A stretch of DNA of 46,807 nucleotides from Chara braunii (taxonomy: Eukaryota > Streptophyta > Charophyceae > Charales > Characeae). A program made the position numbers and the translations under genes. Below, one piece after another: positions 10,537 to 21,863 of this stretch; position 1 is the first letter of the stretch, and each line of letters starts with the position of its first letter. The stretch lies in NCBI GenBank assembly GCA_003427395.1, contig BFEA01000010.1:6852567-6899373 (forward strand), read 5' to 3'. The notes under the pieces are model-generated. The model saw only the letters and a list, made by a program, of their open reading frames with translations. It was not told where the DNA came from and made no database searches.

Positions 10537-12173
10537 GTGGGGGTGACCCTGGGACGAATGGCCCGCGCCCTGAGCATGAGCGTGGGCGGGCCGAGCCGTT
10601 TGGGACCCACAGTGGGGTCGATCAAGGCTCGAAAGTCTATCGGGGTTTGGCCCTACAACGTGAGGCCTGTCACTGAGCCTACTGAAGAGAAGCCAATAGA
10701 CCCAGCTATTGCCAAGTTGATGGAAGAGTTTAAAGATTTGGCAGAGCCGCCAACACCCCCGTGGCCAATCCAGCACCGCATTGAGATAGAGCCTGGCAGA
10801 AGGACTCCTAAGGGTGCAGTTTACAGGATGTTCCCAAGGGAGTTAGAGGAGTTGCGTTAGCAACTAGACGAACTCCTCGAAAAGGGGTGGATTAGGCCCA
10901 GTTCGTCTTCTTTCGGAGCACCAGCTTTGTTTGTCCCCGAAAAGGAGGGAGAGTTCGCATGTGTATCGATTATAGGAGTCTGAATGCCATCGCAGCGAAG
11001 AATGTTGAGCTGCTGCCCAGGATAGACGATCTCCTAGATCGGGTGCAGGGCTGTAGGTATTTCTCAAAGATAGATTTGAAGTCCGGATACCATCAGATAA
11101 AAGTTTATCCTGATGACCAGTACAAGACTGCTTTCCGGACTAGATATGGGCACTACGAATTCATCGTGATGCCGTTTGGACTGACCAATGCGCCAACCAT
11201 ATTCCAGCGCTGCATGAATGATGTGTTTAGGCCTTGGTTAGATAGATTCGTCGTAGTGTACTTAGATGATATACTAGTTTTCAGTAAGACCCTCCAAGAG
11301 CATCAGGGTCATTTAAGGCAGGTCTTGGTGAAGTTGAGAGAGACTAACTTCAAGATCAATGCGAAGAAGTGTGAGTAGGCCAAGACACAAGTCTTGTACT
11401 TGGGCCACGTCTTAGATGGAGATGGCATTAAGCATGAGGATAGCAAGATAGCAGCGATTAGAAATTGGTCGACGGCCCGCACAATGACAAAATTGCGGTC
11501 GTTCTTAGGCCTAGCTAATTATTATAGGAAGTTCGTGAGGAACTTCTCCACTATCGCCGCTTCCCTTCGCAGGTTGCTCAAGAAAGATGCAATCTGGAAG
11601 TGGGACAAAGATTGTACATCCGCTCTTAAGAAGTTAAAGCGAGCGTTGATAAAGTACCCTGTCCTCAAGGTGGCAGATCCTTCCTTGCCATTTGTCGTCA
11701 CCACGGACGCAAGTCAGTATGGTATAGGCGCCGTGTTGCGGCAGGATGACGGCAATGGCTACAAACCCGTTGAGTTCATGTCAGCGAGGATGCCATCAGA
11801 GAAAGTAGCTACCTCGACTTACGAGAGGGAACTCTACGCTCTCAGGCAGGCTTTAGAGCACTGGAAGCACTATCTACTTGGGAGGCACTTCAAAGTTTAT
11901 TCAGACCACGGGACTCTTAGGTGGCTGAAAACGCAGGCTAAGATGACACCTGAGCTAACTAGGTGGGCCGCTGAGATAGATCAATATGACTTTGAGCTCA
12001 AACCGGTTAAAGGCAAGTATAATGTAGTTGCAAATGCTCTAAGTAGGAGATCAGATTACTTTGGAGCTATAGCTCACTATATGGATATGAGGACAAACCT
12101 GCAAGAGGAAGTAAGACAAACGTATGCGCAAGACCCTATTTATGGTGACCTCTGTGTCAACCCTGAGAGTTGA
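10537..12173 (+). pseudogene. Ty3/gypsy RT-RNase H remnant, element B
   Basis: The order is a pre-RT linker (10627-10860, motif PKGAVYRMFPRELEELR), RT (10861-11600) and RNase H (about 11690-12060). RT keeps [24 protein letters not shown] and the catalytic YLDD at 11259-11270. RNase H keeps TTDAS (Asp at 11706), YERELYAL and the later Asp in VYSDH. Breaks: a TAG at 10858-10860, a frameshift near 10940 and a TAG at 11376-11378. Gag and protease are missing upstream. The frame ends in the pre-integrase region, where LTR-type DNA takes over; no integrase follows. RT copies the RNA genome and RNase H removes it from the hybrid. No autonomous product can be expected. Confidence 0.9.
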
Positions 12174-14286
12174 ACCCGTGACCTGTGTGTTCGCAACAGT
12201 TGGTAGGTTGTCGTAGGTCCGTAGGTTGTCGGTGTTCGATCTGTAGACCTGTCGGATAGAGGTCTTAGTGAGCTCTAGAAGTCGTAGTTGTAGCTGTTCT
12301 GAGAGGTCAAGGTCGTAGCTGCTACTGTCCTGAAGGGTCAAGGTCGTAGTTGCTACAGTGTTCGAAAGGGCAAGCCCACAGACTTCCGGAAGGTCCGGAA
12401 GTGGCCTTTCGAAGTTTGCTCGCGTTTAGACAGAGGCAACCGGGCAAGTGGTGAGCCCAACTGCGGTACGTCGGCAGTGCAACTGCATCGAGTGGGCAGT
12501 GCAAACCCATGCAGTCAGCAGTACCGGTCCAAGTCAGTCACAGTCCAGTCCAGCAAGTATCGTGTGGGACTGTGTGCACCAGGGGCATGGGAAAGGGGCA
12601 GATCAACGATTTACAAAAGTATAAATCAAGAGGCATCGCCCAGCCATTCATTGATTCCTGCGTAAGCCATGCAGAAGCGTTGTCTGAGCGACTTGTGCGA
12701 GGTGGTCTGCAGAGGGCCCGAAGACGAAGTGGGCTTGAAGGAGATAGATGTAGCCATAGAGGGACAGCGGCCATAGCCGCCATAGCTGATAGGCGAGTGA
12801 GTGTGTACGAGGGTGTGTGTATGCGTGTGGGATATCCAGGGTGATCCGGAGTTGAGTAAAAGCGAACAGTGGTGTTGAAGAGGGAGACGGGAGTTGGTGT
12901 GTACAGGCGCTGATGCGCCATAACTTGTTAAAGCGGTATCTGAAGTGTGCTAACGACTTCCATATCTCCAAGCTTTGAGTGGGCGTTGTGCGCCAGTGTG
13001 TCTCACCATCTGTTTGCATGAGTGCAGAGTGGAAAAGAAAGCGAGTCTGATTGCAGGTTCATTGAATGTTGATGCCATTGAAGATCCAGGGGTGCGTGGT
13101 GGGAAACCCGTCTAGGCGTTTCAAGCTTCCAGAGTTCACAAATCTGTTTGAATCAGTTCTGCTTAAGTTTAGGTTAAGATTGTCTTTCTTTAGTGTATTA
13201 GGCAGTATTTTGCAAGGAACGAGCCCTCACGGGGCCCCTGTCATACATACACATGTTTTGGGCAGAGGCCCCCAGCAAGCCGAGTGCCCGCCCTAGAATA
13301 TTCACTAGAGGCCAAAATTCGACATTTTCATGTGTGGGTACTCAGACTTTTTCAGCCTGCCAGTTGGTTGAGTGGACGCATGAGCCTCACTAAGCTGCGA
13401 TATATAGTTGGCCCAGGCCTTGGGAGTTGCGTCTGGGCACATACACACAATGCACGACCAATACATCACGAAGTGGCCACAGGCCTACACAAAGGCAGCA
13501 CTGTCGACGTACCTACCCCGGGTCCTGTACACATGGAGCAAACGGCCCAAGTCTGGAGACTTAGGCCGTTCTTAATCTGTAAAGGGCCTTGGGTCTGGGC
13601 GCAGGCACTGGGGCCCAACCGGAAGCTACTGGAAGCTTCCAGGCAGGCCACACGTAGCCATACAGGGGCTGCCACTTCCATATAGGAAGGAGGACAGCTA
13701 GGGCCTAGGCATTCTGGCCCACGCAGGCAACGCGGTCACGCTGTTGCGCTGCTGGGTTAGAGGCTGCATGCTGCGCTAAGGCCAAGAGCGCGTGCGGGCG
13801 CATGTGTGGTGAAGAGGGGCGCTGCTGGGCAGCGGAGCACAAGCAGCCATAGCCGGGCTGCAAGGCGCTAGGGGGTAAGAGGGCGATCGGTGGTCTTCAG
13901 GAAGGAGGCGAGTGTGGGTGGACAAGGTCTGATAATGGTAGAGGAGATACGTACCTGGTACATGTAAGAGGTCGACTATGGTGTTGACGTCATGTACATT
14001 GGTCTTCGAGAGTCGAAGTGAGCCTGTTGCAAGAATGCTGATGTAGGTAGGATAGTCAAGTAGTGTAGGCTGGGTGCTGAGCACCAGACAGAGAGGAGCG
14101 ACTTTGGATGTTGTGTTGGTATGGCCTGAGGGCTTGAACATTGGCTCATTACTTCATTGTATTGCTCTTATTTGGATGGGGTATCGGTGCATTTGTGCTC
14201 TCTGCTTGTACACGACTACTTGGACATCTGTGTGATTTCGGAACTTGGTTTTCTGTATAACGTTCACACTCATATTCCTTGCAATT
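12174..14286 (+). mobile_element. LTR-type DNA upstream of element C
   Basis: Immediately 3' of element B and immediately 5' of a tRNA-iMet PBS, so at least its right part is a 5' LTR (it ends ...CCTTGCA at 14283). The part from ~12540 to 13060 is recognisably the reverse complement of 25000-25500, including GCCCAGCCATTCATT, GAGCCATGC, GAAGTGGGC and CAGGGTGATCC. That second copy lies downstream of a chromodomain on the minus strand, which supports LTR identity. It contains the hairpin GCGGC-CATA-GCCGC at 12767-12780. At 2.1 kb it may be one long LTR or two joined pieces; the left end is not defined. Confidence 0.6.
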
Positions 14287-14304
14287 TGGTATCGGAGCTG
14301 GTTA
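14287..14304 (+). promoter_or_regulatory. Primer-binding site, initiator tRNA-Met type
   Basis: TGGTATCGGAGCTGGTTA closely resembles the common plant retrotransposon PBS TGGTATCAGAGC, which is complementary to the 3' end of initiator tRNA-Met. It begins three bases after the probable LTR end ...TTGCA, the usual spacing. It primes minus-strand synthesis. Confidence 0.8.
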
Positions 14305-14431
14305 GTGATCGTCGCTTATCTAGCGCTAGCGACATTGTTACTTGGTCGCTGACGATGCTTCTGTGCAGTAAGGATACATTGGCGCTGGCTTGAAGTAGCG
14401 GGCCCAGGTAGAGAGGCTGGCCTCTGGAAGG

Positions 14432-15298
14432 CATGGCGGCAACGAATGTATGTATGATGATGAGAGCATGTTGACGTGGGTGAGGACAAAGAGGACGTTG
14501 GTGGAGGAGGAAGTGATAATTGCTGCATCCTATTTAGAGGGATCGGCAACTCGTTGGCTAAATGGATTGGTTTTTTCCAAGGGGTTCGGCAGGAATATGG
14601 GTGATTGGGCTAAGACCCATACCCTAGAGAGCCTTATGGATTTAGTGGAAGCGCGATAGCACAACCCACAACAGGCACATATTGCAACTGATGGGTTGCT
14701 GAAACTTGATACTAAAAAGTACAAGTCTGTGCACGAGCTCACTTCTGTTGTAGAGCGATTGATTGTCGTCCCCGGGGTTGAATACAATCCTTAGGTTTTG
14801 TTGATCATGTTCCTAAGGTGTCTTCCCACAAACATCAAGAACTTGTTAGCCAGCGAAGCTTGGCTAGAGTATCACACATTTGAGACCTTTAGCAAGAAGG
14901 CTTTAGACTTAGAGGCTACGCTAGGTGGTGCTCAGACACCCTATATGGACAGGAGAAAGAAGAAGAGTACACAAGAGTGGAAGAAGAAAGGGAGTCGGTT
15001 GATGATGGTCGAGGCCAATGGTACTAAGACTGAGATCGAAGATTTCTCAGATCTTGTGGAAGGTTCAGAGATAGATGACGAGGATGATGCTGAGGGTAAC
15101 AACCTTGCTGCCGTAGTTAAGGGCAAGGCAGCTGGCTGCAGCAAGAATGGACAGCAGAGGAGTCAGGGGCAAACCCCAAACCTGCACAAGATAGCGACAT
15201 GGGTTGGAGCGGGTTTGGATCAAGATGTGTGGCGGGATCGTTACCAACAAGGTGCTTGCATTAACTGTGGCGAATATGGCCATCAATAGTTCAAATGT
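14432..15298 (+). pseudogene. Gag with broken zinc knuckle, element C
   Basis: Three fragments of one gag: 14450-14659 (contains YLEGSATRWLNGL, a retrotransposon-gag capsid motif), 14660-14794 and 14798-15289 (capsid end, acidic linker, nucleocapsid). The CCHC knuckle starts CINCGEYGH at 15257 and its last Cys is at 15296. A TAG at 15287-15289 sits between the His and the final Cys, so the knuckle itself is interrupted. Other stops lie at 14657-14659 and 14792-14794. Gag would form the particle and bind the RNA. The order PBS, gag, protease in the same direction shows one original element. Confidence 0.85.
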
Positions 15299-15432
15299 AA
15301 GAATGCAAAGGTCCCGCAGAAGATACCACCTAAAGGTGGGGTTCCTTCTTCCCAGAGTGGGGCCTCGACGAGTTCCGGCTCAGGAAACACATAGGGTCAG
15401 TAGAAGTTATAGTTGTTGCTACTCTCGTTGAA

Positions 15433-16115
15433 GTGGGTGATGTATCCTCCCCGTTTCAAGAGTTGGCCAAAGCTATTGACTCCTTAGTCACCCCGCATAT
15501 GCATCCTGACCCAACAATACTCTGCTCGTTGGATGTGTCTGAGGCCTTAGAGGACCTACAAAATGAGTGGTCGGCAAGGGACCCTCGTGAGTCTTGGGTG
15601 GCACTAAGTAGAGGTCCTAGAGGGGAACATTTCGTTGTGGAAGTTGGTGTAGGGGACCGCAAATGCGGGGCCTTTGTAGACATCGGCTCCACTCGAAACT
15701 TTATAAGTCGCGACAGCGTTGAGAGACTGCGCCTACAAGACCGGGTGCAACGCCTAAGTAGACCGGTAGCGTCTAGATGGCTCCGACCGAGTTGGACGAG
15801 CTCTATTACGGACTCAGCCAGGGCTCAATCCCTGATCCGCGGGTTACCACTCGCCAGGTTGCTATTTCATTTTTGACTCTCTGATCTCCGGTGCAGCGCC
15901 TAAGTAGACCGGTAGCATCTACTCTGGCCAACAAAGAGCGCATGTTGGTAGAGGACTACGTCAAGGACGTGGTCTGCACTTTCTCCAATCCAGGAGGGGA
16001 ACTGATACATAAGATTTTGTTCCTGCTTAGTGATGACCTACCGTTTGACATGTTGTTAGGTATGTATTACCTCGAGGTTACCAAGCCCAGTTCGACTGGG
16101 ACAAGAAAGTGTTAA
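15433..16115 (+). pseudogene. Aspartic protease, element C, split by an inserted block
   Basis: The protease active site VDIGSTRNFIS has its Asp codon at 15679-15681. The frame runs to about 15774, is interrupted by ~144 bp of foreign and duplicated sequence, and resumes at 15894. It then reads a protease C-terminal half (MLVEDYVKDVV, then DDLPFDMLLGM, the hydrophobic segment near the fold end) and stops at 16113-16115. The residues before the break (VQRLSRPVAS) are repeated after it. Family and layout match the proteases of elements A and D. Confidence 0.85.
15775..15886 (+). repeat. Copied junction block inserted in the protease
   Basis: These ~112 bp match 16421-16532 with few differences. 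They contain the end of the pre-RT linker (GAGTTGGACGAGCTC) and the first ~80 bp of the chromovirus LTR (TTACGGACTCAGCCAGGGC). The insert is flanked by a ~30 bp direct repeat of the protease (CGCCTAAGTAGACCGGTAGC at 15751 and 15897). Confidence 0.9.
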
Positions 16116-16170
16116 AGCACGAATTGCCTAATGGGAGGCCGTTAGAATAGCTAAGGATAAAGCTACTAGG

Positions 16171-16449
16171 TTGATCGACTCCTATAGGTGTTTGTGCGCA
16201 TCGACCTTTTATAATTATTTTAAACAGAACCAAGAGGAGGGTATGTACTTGGTCTTTGTCTCTGCAAAAGGGGAGGCCGTTAAAACACCCCCAGACGTAG
16301 AAAGTGTCGTCGCTAAGTACCCTGATGTGTTCGAGGAGCCTACAAGTGTCGTAGAGAGGGAGGTTGTCCATGTCGTAGAGATCATCCCTAGGAGCAAAAT
16401 ACCCAAAGGGAGAATCTATAGGATGGCTCCGGCCGAGTTGGACGAGCTC
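16171..16449 (+). pseudogene. Pre-RT linker of element C, truncated by LTR
   Basis: The frame reads the segment that normally precedes RT: VVAKYPDVFEEP, then IPKGRIYRMAPAELDEL, equivalent to the linkers of elements B and D. The frame then runs into the LTR starting at 16450, so RT is absent here. The insertion point is inside the codons for DEL-C. Confidence 0.8.
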
Positions 16450-16905
16450 TGTTACGGACTCAGCCAGGGCTCGATCCCTGATCCGCGGGTTACCACGTGC
16501 CAGGCTGCTATTTCATTTTTGAGTCTGTGATCTCTCGTGCCTGACTGTCGGCGCCCTCTGCAGTTGGCGCCCGTTCTCAAATCCCTCCTCAGGCATTTTC
16601 AGATTTCGATACTTGGCACCATCTGGCATTCTGGCGCCCAGGCTCAAACCTTCGATTTTCAGTTCAGTCCCGAGGCAAATTGCACTTTGCCCTCGAGACT
16701 CAACTTGAGTCCGATACTTAAGACTGAACTCGAGCTGAGTTCGACATCTTAGTTTTCGGCCTCAGTGCTTGTGCTTCAGTGTGACTTGTTGCGACATTGT
16801 GTTCGGAATCCAAGATTGCGACTTTGCCACTTTGTGTTTGCGTCCGCCGAGTCGTGTCGAGTCCGTGTCGAGTTGAGTGAGTGTGTGTGTGTGCTCTCAC
16901 TCCCT
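16450..16905 (+). mobile_element. 5' LTR of chromovirus
   Basis: Starts TGTTACGGACTCAGCCAGGG, matching the start of the 3' LTR at 21864 (TGTTACGGACTCCGCCAGGG). The right-hand parts also match: TCAGTGTGACTTG, then CAATCCAAGA, TTTGCCACT, GTCGTGTCGAG, and (GT)n followed by GCTCTCACTC. The middle ~250 bp does not align well. No PBS was found after it; the sequence passes almost directly into gag coding DNA, so the LTR end, PBS and gag start are probably deleted. Confidence 0.75.
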
Positions 16906-16924
16906 CCGCCACCACCTCCCCCAC

Positions 16925-17491
16925 ACCGTCATTCCCGACTTTGTGTTCATCTCCCGCATCAAACGAGTATGCCACAAAGACCTTGCAACCGCCCTCGCCC
17001 ACGAACCCAACATGCCCCTTGCTGACCTCCTCTCTCGCATGCTTCACCACGATCGACTCCTCCACCCCCACCACCAGCCCCTGCCCGGCCCCTCCCGCAC
17101 CCGCTTTTTCCACCACATCATCCCCGAAGACACCACCTCCATCACTTCCTCGGACGAGTTCACCACACCTGACCCCGACGCATCTTCCGATTCACTCGAC
17201 TCTTCATCTCTCACTTCCGAGGAACTCAATGTCGTCCAATTCATGAGAATGGAGCGCAAAGATCGCAACTCCCGATCACCCTCATCTACCCCACCCTCCC
17301 GCCTCAAGAAACCCACCCCTGAGGAGCGCACCTACCTCCAAGCAAAAGGGGGTTGCTTCCGTTGTCGCCAATTGGGGCACCAACAAACCAACTGCCCCAA
17401 CGCCACACGATTCACCCGCCAGTCCGCCTCCACTCGACCCGCAACCTCCGCATCACCGCCCTCGGCAAGCGCAGGTCCCTCCTCATCATGA
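16925..17491 (+). pseudogene. Chromovirus gag, N-terminally truncated
   Basis: The open frame from 16877 is LTR sequence at first; recognisable gag begins near 16925. It has a Pro/Ser/Thr-rich middle and one CCHC zinc knuckle CFRCRQLGHQQTNC (17354-17395), followed by a Ser/Pro/Ala-rich tail and stop. Most of the capsid domain is missing. Codon use is strikingly C-rich at third positions compared with elements A-D, so this element comes from a different lineage. Confidence 0.8.
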
Positions 17492-17549
17492 ACACAGTCC
17501 CCAAGACATTGGCCCGACATCAACATCGCGTCTGTCGGCCCACCCATCG

Positions 17550-18000
17550 GTGACGTCCTTCGTCCCACCGATGGCCCATCTAGCATCGACAATTCGTCTG
17601 CCTCCCCTCTCTCCGGTGAGGCCCCCTCCATCGGACGACTCCCAGGCGTCGCAAACGCCTCCCACTGCCTCATGCTCCTCTACCCTTCTTCCAAACCCAT
17701 CCACTATCACCTTCTCCGATGTTGTTGAGGAACAAGCCCGACACGATCGGCTTGTCCGCTTAGGCAACGAACAACGCCGCCTCAACACCATCATCTCCAC
17801 CGCCAACTCATCTCGTTTCCACCTCGAGTTCATCGCCGCCACCCTTGGTGCGTCTACAATCGAGTTTCGGGCCCTCCTCGACATTGGAGCCACCGGTAAC
17901 TTCATCACCAACGCGTGTGTCCGCAAAGCTGGTCTTCCCTCTACCGTTTACAACTCCCCGATCACGATTCACTTAGGGGACAAACTCGGTGAACTCTTTG
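17550..18000 (+). pseudogene. Chromovirus protease, C-terminally deleted
   Basis: A Ser/Pro-rich linker leads to FRALLDIGATGNFIT, with the catalytic Asp at 17880-17882. After about 60 further residues (TIHLGDKLGELFEKG) the frame jumps into sequence that belongs to the RT N-terminus. The second half of the protease and the linker to RT are therefore missing. Confidence 0.8.
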
Positions 18001-18760
18001 AAAAGGGTTCATTAAGCCAAGTTCATCCCTCTTCGGAACCAGCTGCCTTTACGTCAAGAAGGTGGAACTTCGGAACTCCGCATGTGCACAGACTACCGCA
18101 CCTTGAACCGGATCGCGATCAAGAACAAGTACCCCCTACCTCGGATTTCCGAGCTCCTTGATCGTCTCCGTGGAGCCAAGTACTTCACCAAGATCGACCT
18201 TCGCAGTGGCTTCCACCAGATCCGTATCCGCGAGGAGGACACCCACAAGACCGCCTTTCGCTCTTGGTTCGGGCACTACGAGTTCCTCGTGATGCCATTC
18301 GGACTCACCAATGCCCCTGCTACCTTCCAATCTACCATGAACCACATCTTTCGCAACCTCCTCGAAGTCTGTGTCGTCGTCTACCTTGATGACATCCTTG
18401 TCTTCAGCCCCACCTTTCGAGTCCCACCTTCAGCACCTCCGCCAAGTCCTTTCGATCCTCCGAGACCAAAAATTATATGCCAAGCTCAGCAAATGTACGT
18501 TTGCCGCTTCGAGCGTCGAATACCTCGGCCATATTGTATCCGCTGAAGGCATCCCCTCGAAGGTCACAACCCTCGTCGAGTACCCCCCACCCAAGACCCT
18601 CCTCCAACTCCGTTCCTTCCTNGGCCTTGCCAACTATTACCGCCCGTTCATTCGCAACTTTTCCGAGATCTCTTACCCTCTTCACAAACTCACCCGCAAG
18701 GACGAGCCCTTCCATTGGAATGGTCGCCGCCAACACGCTTTCGACTTACTCAAGCAAACA
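18000..18760 (+). pseudogene. Chromovirus reverse transcriptase
   Basis: RT begins around 18000 out of frame ([12 protein letters not shown] is a shifted version of the usual start) and is read cleanly from 18082: [46 protein letters not shown] and YLDD at 18382-18393. A frameshift near 18405-18420 moves the rest ([41 protein letters not shown]) to another frame, which lasts to about 18755. One unresolved base (n) lies at 18622. All catalytic motifs remain, but the frame does not. Confidence 0.9.
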
Positions 18761-19272
18761 TCACCACGGCCCCTGTCCTCAAGATCCCCGACCCCACTCG
18801 CCATTTCTATGTCACCACTGACGACTCCGACTTCGCCATCGGAGCCGTACCGTCCCAACATTTCCCCCGCGACACCGCCGAGACCCCCTCCATCAAGGAC
18901 TCACCCACTCACCCCGAGGCTCCACCTGGTGAATACCCCATCGCCTTCGCAAGCAAGAAGCTCCTTCCCGCAGAGAGTAATTAGCCCTCCAACGAGAAGG
19001 AATTCCTCGCCGTGATTCATGCCCTCACAGTCTGGCGCCCGTACCTTGATGGGCAATACTTCACCATCCGCACTGACAACACCATCGTCTCCTTCATCCT
19101 TTCCAAGAAAGATATCACTCCACGCCAAGCCCACTGGCTAGACTTCCTTGCCCAGTTCACATTCACCATTTGCCATACCCCTGGCAAAAGCAACCGCGTT
19201 GCGGATGCCCTCTCTCGACGACCCGACTACAAGCCCCCCGAGAAAGTCTACGCCGCCATGACTCATATCTAA
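18715..19272 (+). pseudogene. Chromovirus RNase H
   Basis: [15 protein letters not shown] gives the first catalytic Asp, [12 protein letters not shown] then ends at a TAG (18982-18984), and the frame continues with [11 protein letters not shown] (catalytic Glu), IRTDNTIVSF (Asp) and NRVADALSRRPDY, ending with a stop at 19270-19272. This is the single RNase H domain of Ty3/gypsy elements between RT and integrase. The internal TAG is its only clear break. Confidence 0.9.
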
Positions 19273-19299
19273 CTCCTCCCATCACTCCATCACCGATAC

Positions 19300-20178
19300 A
19301 CCCAAAGCTACCTATCTTGCCCAGACTTCGCCACCATCTACAACAAGCTTCGTGATCTTGACCCAGTCCCCAAGTACTCCCTCCACAACAACCTCCTCTA
19401 CATCAACACCAAAGGCACTCGCCGACTTTGCATCCCCGACNCACGAGGCCTCCGTACTCAGCTCTTGGCCGAGCACCACGACACCAAGACCGCAGGACAT
19501 CTCGGTTTCCAGAAAACATTCGACACCATCCCCCGCTACTTCTACCGGCTTTCCCTACTCGTCGACGTCAAGGCATACATTCACTCATGCCCCACGTGTC
19601 AAGTTGTCAACCCCTCGAACCGGGCCAAACCCGGCAAGCTCCAATCATTGCCCATCCCAACTCACCGATGGCAGTCCATCTCCATGGACTTCGTGTGCAG
19701 CCTCCCCAAGACCGACCGCGGGCATGATTGCATCTACGTCATTGCCTGCCGCTTGACCAAACGTGCCCACTTCGTCCCTTGCACGACCTCGCACAGTGCC
19801 AAAGACATCGCCACACTCTTCTTCGACCATGTTGCTCGCCATCACGGCCTCCCCGAGAACATCATCAGTGACCCCGATCCTCGCTTCCTCTCACAATTTT
19901 GGAAACACCTCTTCACGGCCTACGGAACCACGCTCAAGTATAGCACTGCATTCCACCCACAGACCGATGGACAAACAGAGAAGATGAATGATACACTCCA
20001 AAGAATCCTGCGGAAGTATGAAACATCCACACCAACACGATTGGGATCAGTTGCTCACAGCCGCCGAGATTGCCTACAACAACGCCGTCTGGCCTTCCAC
20101 CGGCATGTCCCCTTTCTAACTCGACCTGGGCTACCACCCTCGCTTATCCTCCGACTTCTTGCTTCCTTCGCAGCTTAA
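19300..20178 (+). pseudogene. Chromovirus integrase, zinc-binding and catalytic domains
   Basis: From 19465 one frame gives the H2C2 zinc domain (HHDTKTAGHLGF ... CPTCQ) and the catalytic core: the first Asp in SMDFVCSLP, the second in SDPDPRFLSQFW, and the Glu in FHPQTDGQTEKMND. One n lies at 19441. After GQTEKMND the frame continues to about 20020 and then loses register before the C-terminal domain, which is read from 20159. All three DDE residues are present. Integrase inserts the cDNA into chromosomes. Confidence 0.9.
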
Positions 20179-20773
20179 CCCATCCACCCCCTGCCCCTCT
20201 CTCAATGAATGGATAGCAACAATGAACAAACTCATGAGAAAAGCCTCCGAAGCCATTGAACGAACCCAAGAACAACAAGCCAACAAGACTAACAAACATA
20301 GACGCGACGTATCATTCAAAGTAGGGGATAAAGTCTGGCTCTCTGCCAAACGCTTTGAACCTGAACACGACTTGCCCAAGCAACTCTCCAACAAATGGCT
20401 CGGTCCCTTCCCCATCATTGAACAAACCTCCGTCGTTAACTACAAACTCCAACTTCCCCCTGACATGAGTCGTGTCCACCCAGTCTTCCATGCTGAGTAC
20501 CTAAAAGAATACTATGAATCCCCGCCCCAGTTCGCCGACCGCCCATATCCTAGACCTCCACCAATTATGCTACCCACAGGCCCGGAATTCGTTGTCGAAA
20601 CCATCATCGGCCGACGAACCACTCAGGTATCTGATCAACCGGAACCAATCACTGAATACAAAGTCAAATGGACCGGATACCTCGACGAAGAATCTACATG
20701 CGAACCTCTCTCTAATCTTAAGAACGCCATGAAACTTGTCCGCGCCTATGATCGTGTTAATCCTATGTCCTAG
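20159..20773 (+). CDS. Chromovirus integrase C-terminus with chromodomain
   Basis: The frame holds the integrase C-terminal region (VSFKVGDKVWLSAKRF, NKWLGPFPIIE, SRVHPVFHAEYLK) and ends in a chromodomain: FVVETIIGRR, then YKVKWTGYLDEESTCEP. Such chromodomains direct chromovirus integration to chromatin with particular histone marks. The expected aromatic after DEES is replaced (STCEP), which may weaken methyl-lysine binding. The stop is at 20771-20773. This part is intact but is out of register with the catalytic core. Confidence 0.85.
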   Translation: MLPSQLNPSTPCPSLNEWIATMNKLMRKASEAIERTQEQQANKTNKHRRDVSFKVGDKVWLSAKRFEPEHDLPKQLSNKWLGPFPIIEQTSVVNYKLQLPPDMSRVHPVFHAEYLKEYYESPPQFADRPYPRPPPIMLPTGPEFVVETIIGRRTTQVSDQPEPITEYKVKWTGYLDEESTCEPLSNLKNAMKLVRAYDRVNPMS

Positions 20774-21848
20774 GTACCTATATAACTATGGCATAAACCC
20801 TGCTGCAACCTCGCAACCCCGCTCTACACACACCCGTGAACCCAGTCCACCCTCCCCTTGACCTTCATTCCTGATGTCTGATCTGCCCTTGCCCTCGCCT
20901 AGCTTTGTCCCATCTGTCCTCTCCACTACCTTGTCTCTCTTGTCCAATGCTTGTGAACCTACGTGACGCCGGCGATAAAGGATCTAATGGCAACCGCACG
21001 AGGACGATGGCCTGCTGCCTCACTGTTCATGGACATTATGCAGCTGGTTTGGCCACCATGTTGTTTCATGGGTCGGCATCCCGACTCGCGGACTTACTGG
21101 AGCAGCAACTTGTGACATGGATTTTTGCATCAGTCTGCGACTTCCTTGCTTCCAGATCAGACCTCATTGCAGTTCGTGTACCGGACGCACCCTAGCACTT
21201 GGACTTTACCTGTCGCAGCCGCTGAAGACCGCTTCTGCCACCTACTCCAAAGACCTGATCAAGACCGCTGCAGACCCCCTTTCAAGACACTTGGACACTT
21301 TGTTCCTGCATGAGATTCTGCTTCCGACTCCTTCGGACACACCAGCGCTTGCATCCTGAACAAACATTTTCATTTTTATTTTTCCTGACTTTGACAACCC
21401 TGTAGAACATCATTAGCAAATCCCTGTTTCCATAACCATTGTTTCCGTACCCACTAGAACATCCATAGACATCCCCTGTTCCCCTGACCATTGTTTCCGT
21501 TACCCAGTAGAACATCAATAGAAGTCCCCTGTTCCCTGAACTCTGTTCCCCCTTAACCTATAGCAAACCATGCAGTCCCTTTAGTTCATCACTAGGACTA
21601 CCCTGCTCCCTACCGTCCCTTTAGTTCATTTGTAGGACTACCCTGTTCCTTGCAACCCCCCCTAGTTCATCAGTAGGACAACTCTGTTCACGGGTACCAA
21701 ACCCTGTTCCCTCTTACTCCCGCAGCCCATGCCACCCACATTATACCCCTCTTCCCTTTCGACTTGTTAACTAGTGATCGGCCCCGTCCCGTCCTTCACA
21801 GATTTCAGCATTGCTTCATGATTTTTGGCAGCCGGGACGTTGCCTTCT
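20774..21848 (+). other. Chromovirus 3' non-coding region with two tandem repeats
   Basis: About 1.1 kb lies between the chromodomain stop and the polypurine tract. It contains a 52-53 bp repeat (TAGAACATC at 21403, 21455, 21508, with CCCTGTTCC and CATTGTTTCCGT) and then a ~40 bp repeat (TTAGTTCAT at 21581, 21621 and ~21662, with TAGGACTACCCTG). No open frame has a domain. Confidence 0.8.
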
Positions 21849-21863
21849 AGAGGGAGGGGACAG
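21849..21863 (+). promoter_or_regulatory. Polypurine tract
   Basis: AGAGGGAGGGGACAG lies directly before the 3' LTR start TGTTACGG. This is the plus-strand primer site. Confidence 0.85.

Noticed and set aside
13284-13685. 133-residue plus-strand frame in LTR-type DNA
   Set aside because: No domain motifs, and it lies inside sequence best explained as LTR upstream of the PBS.
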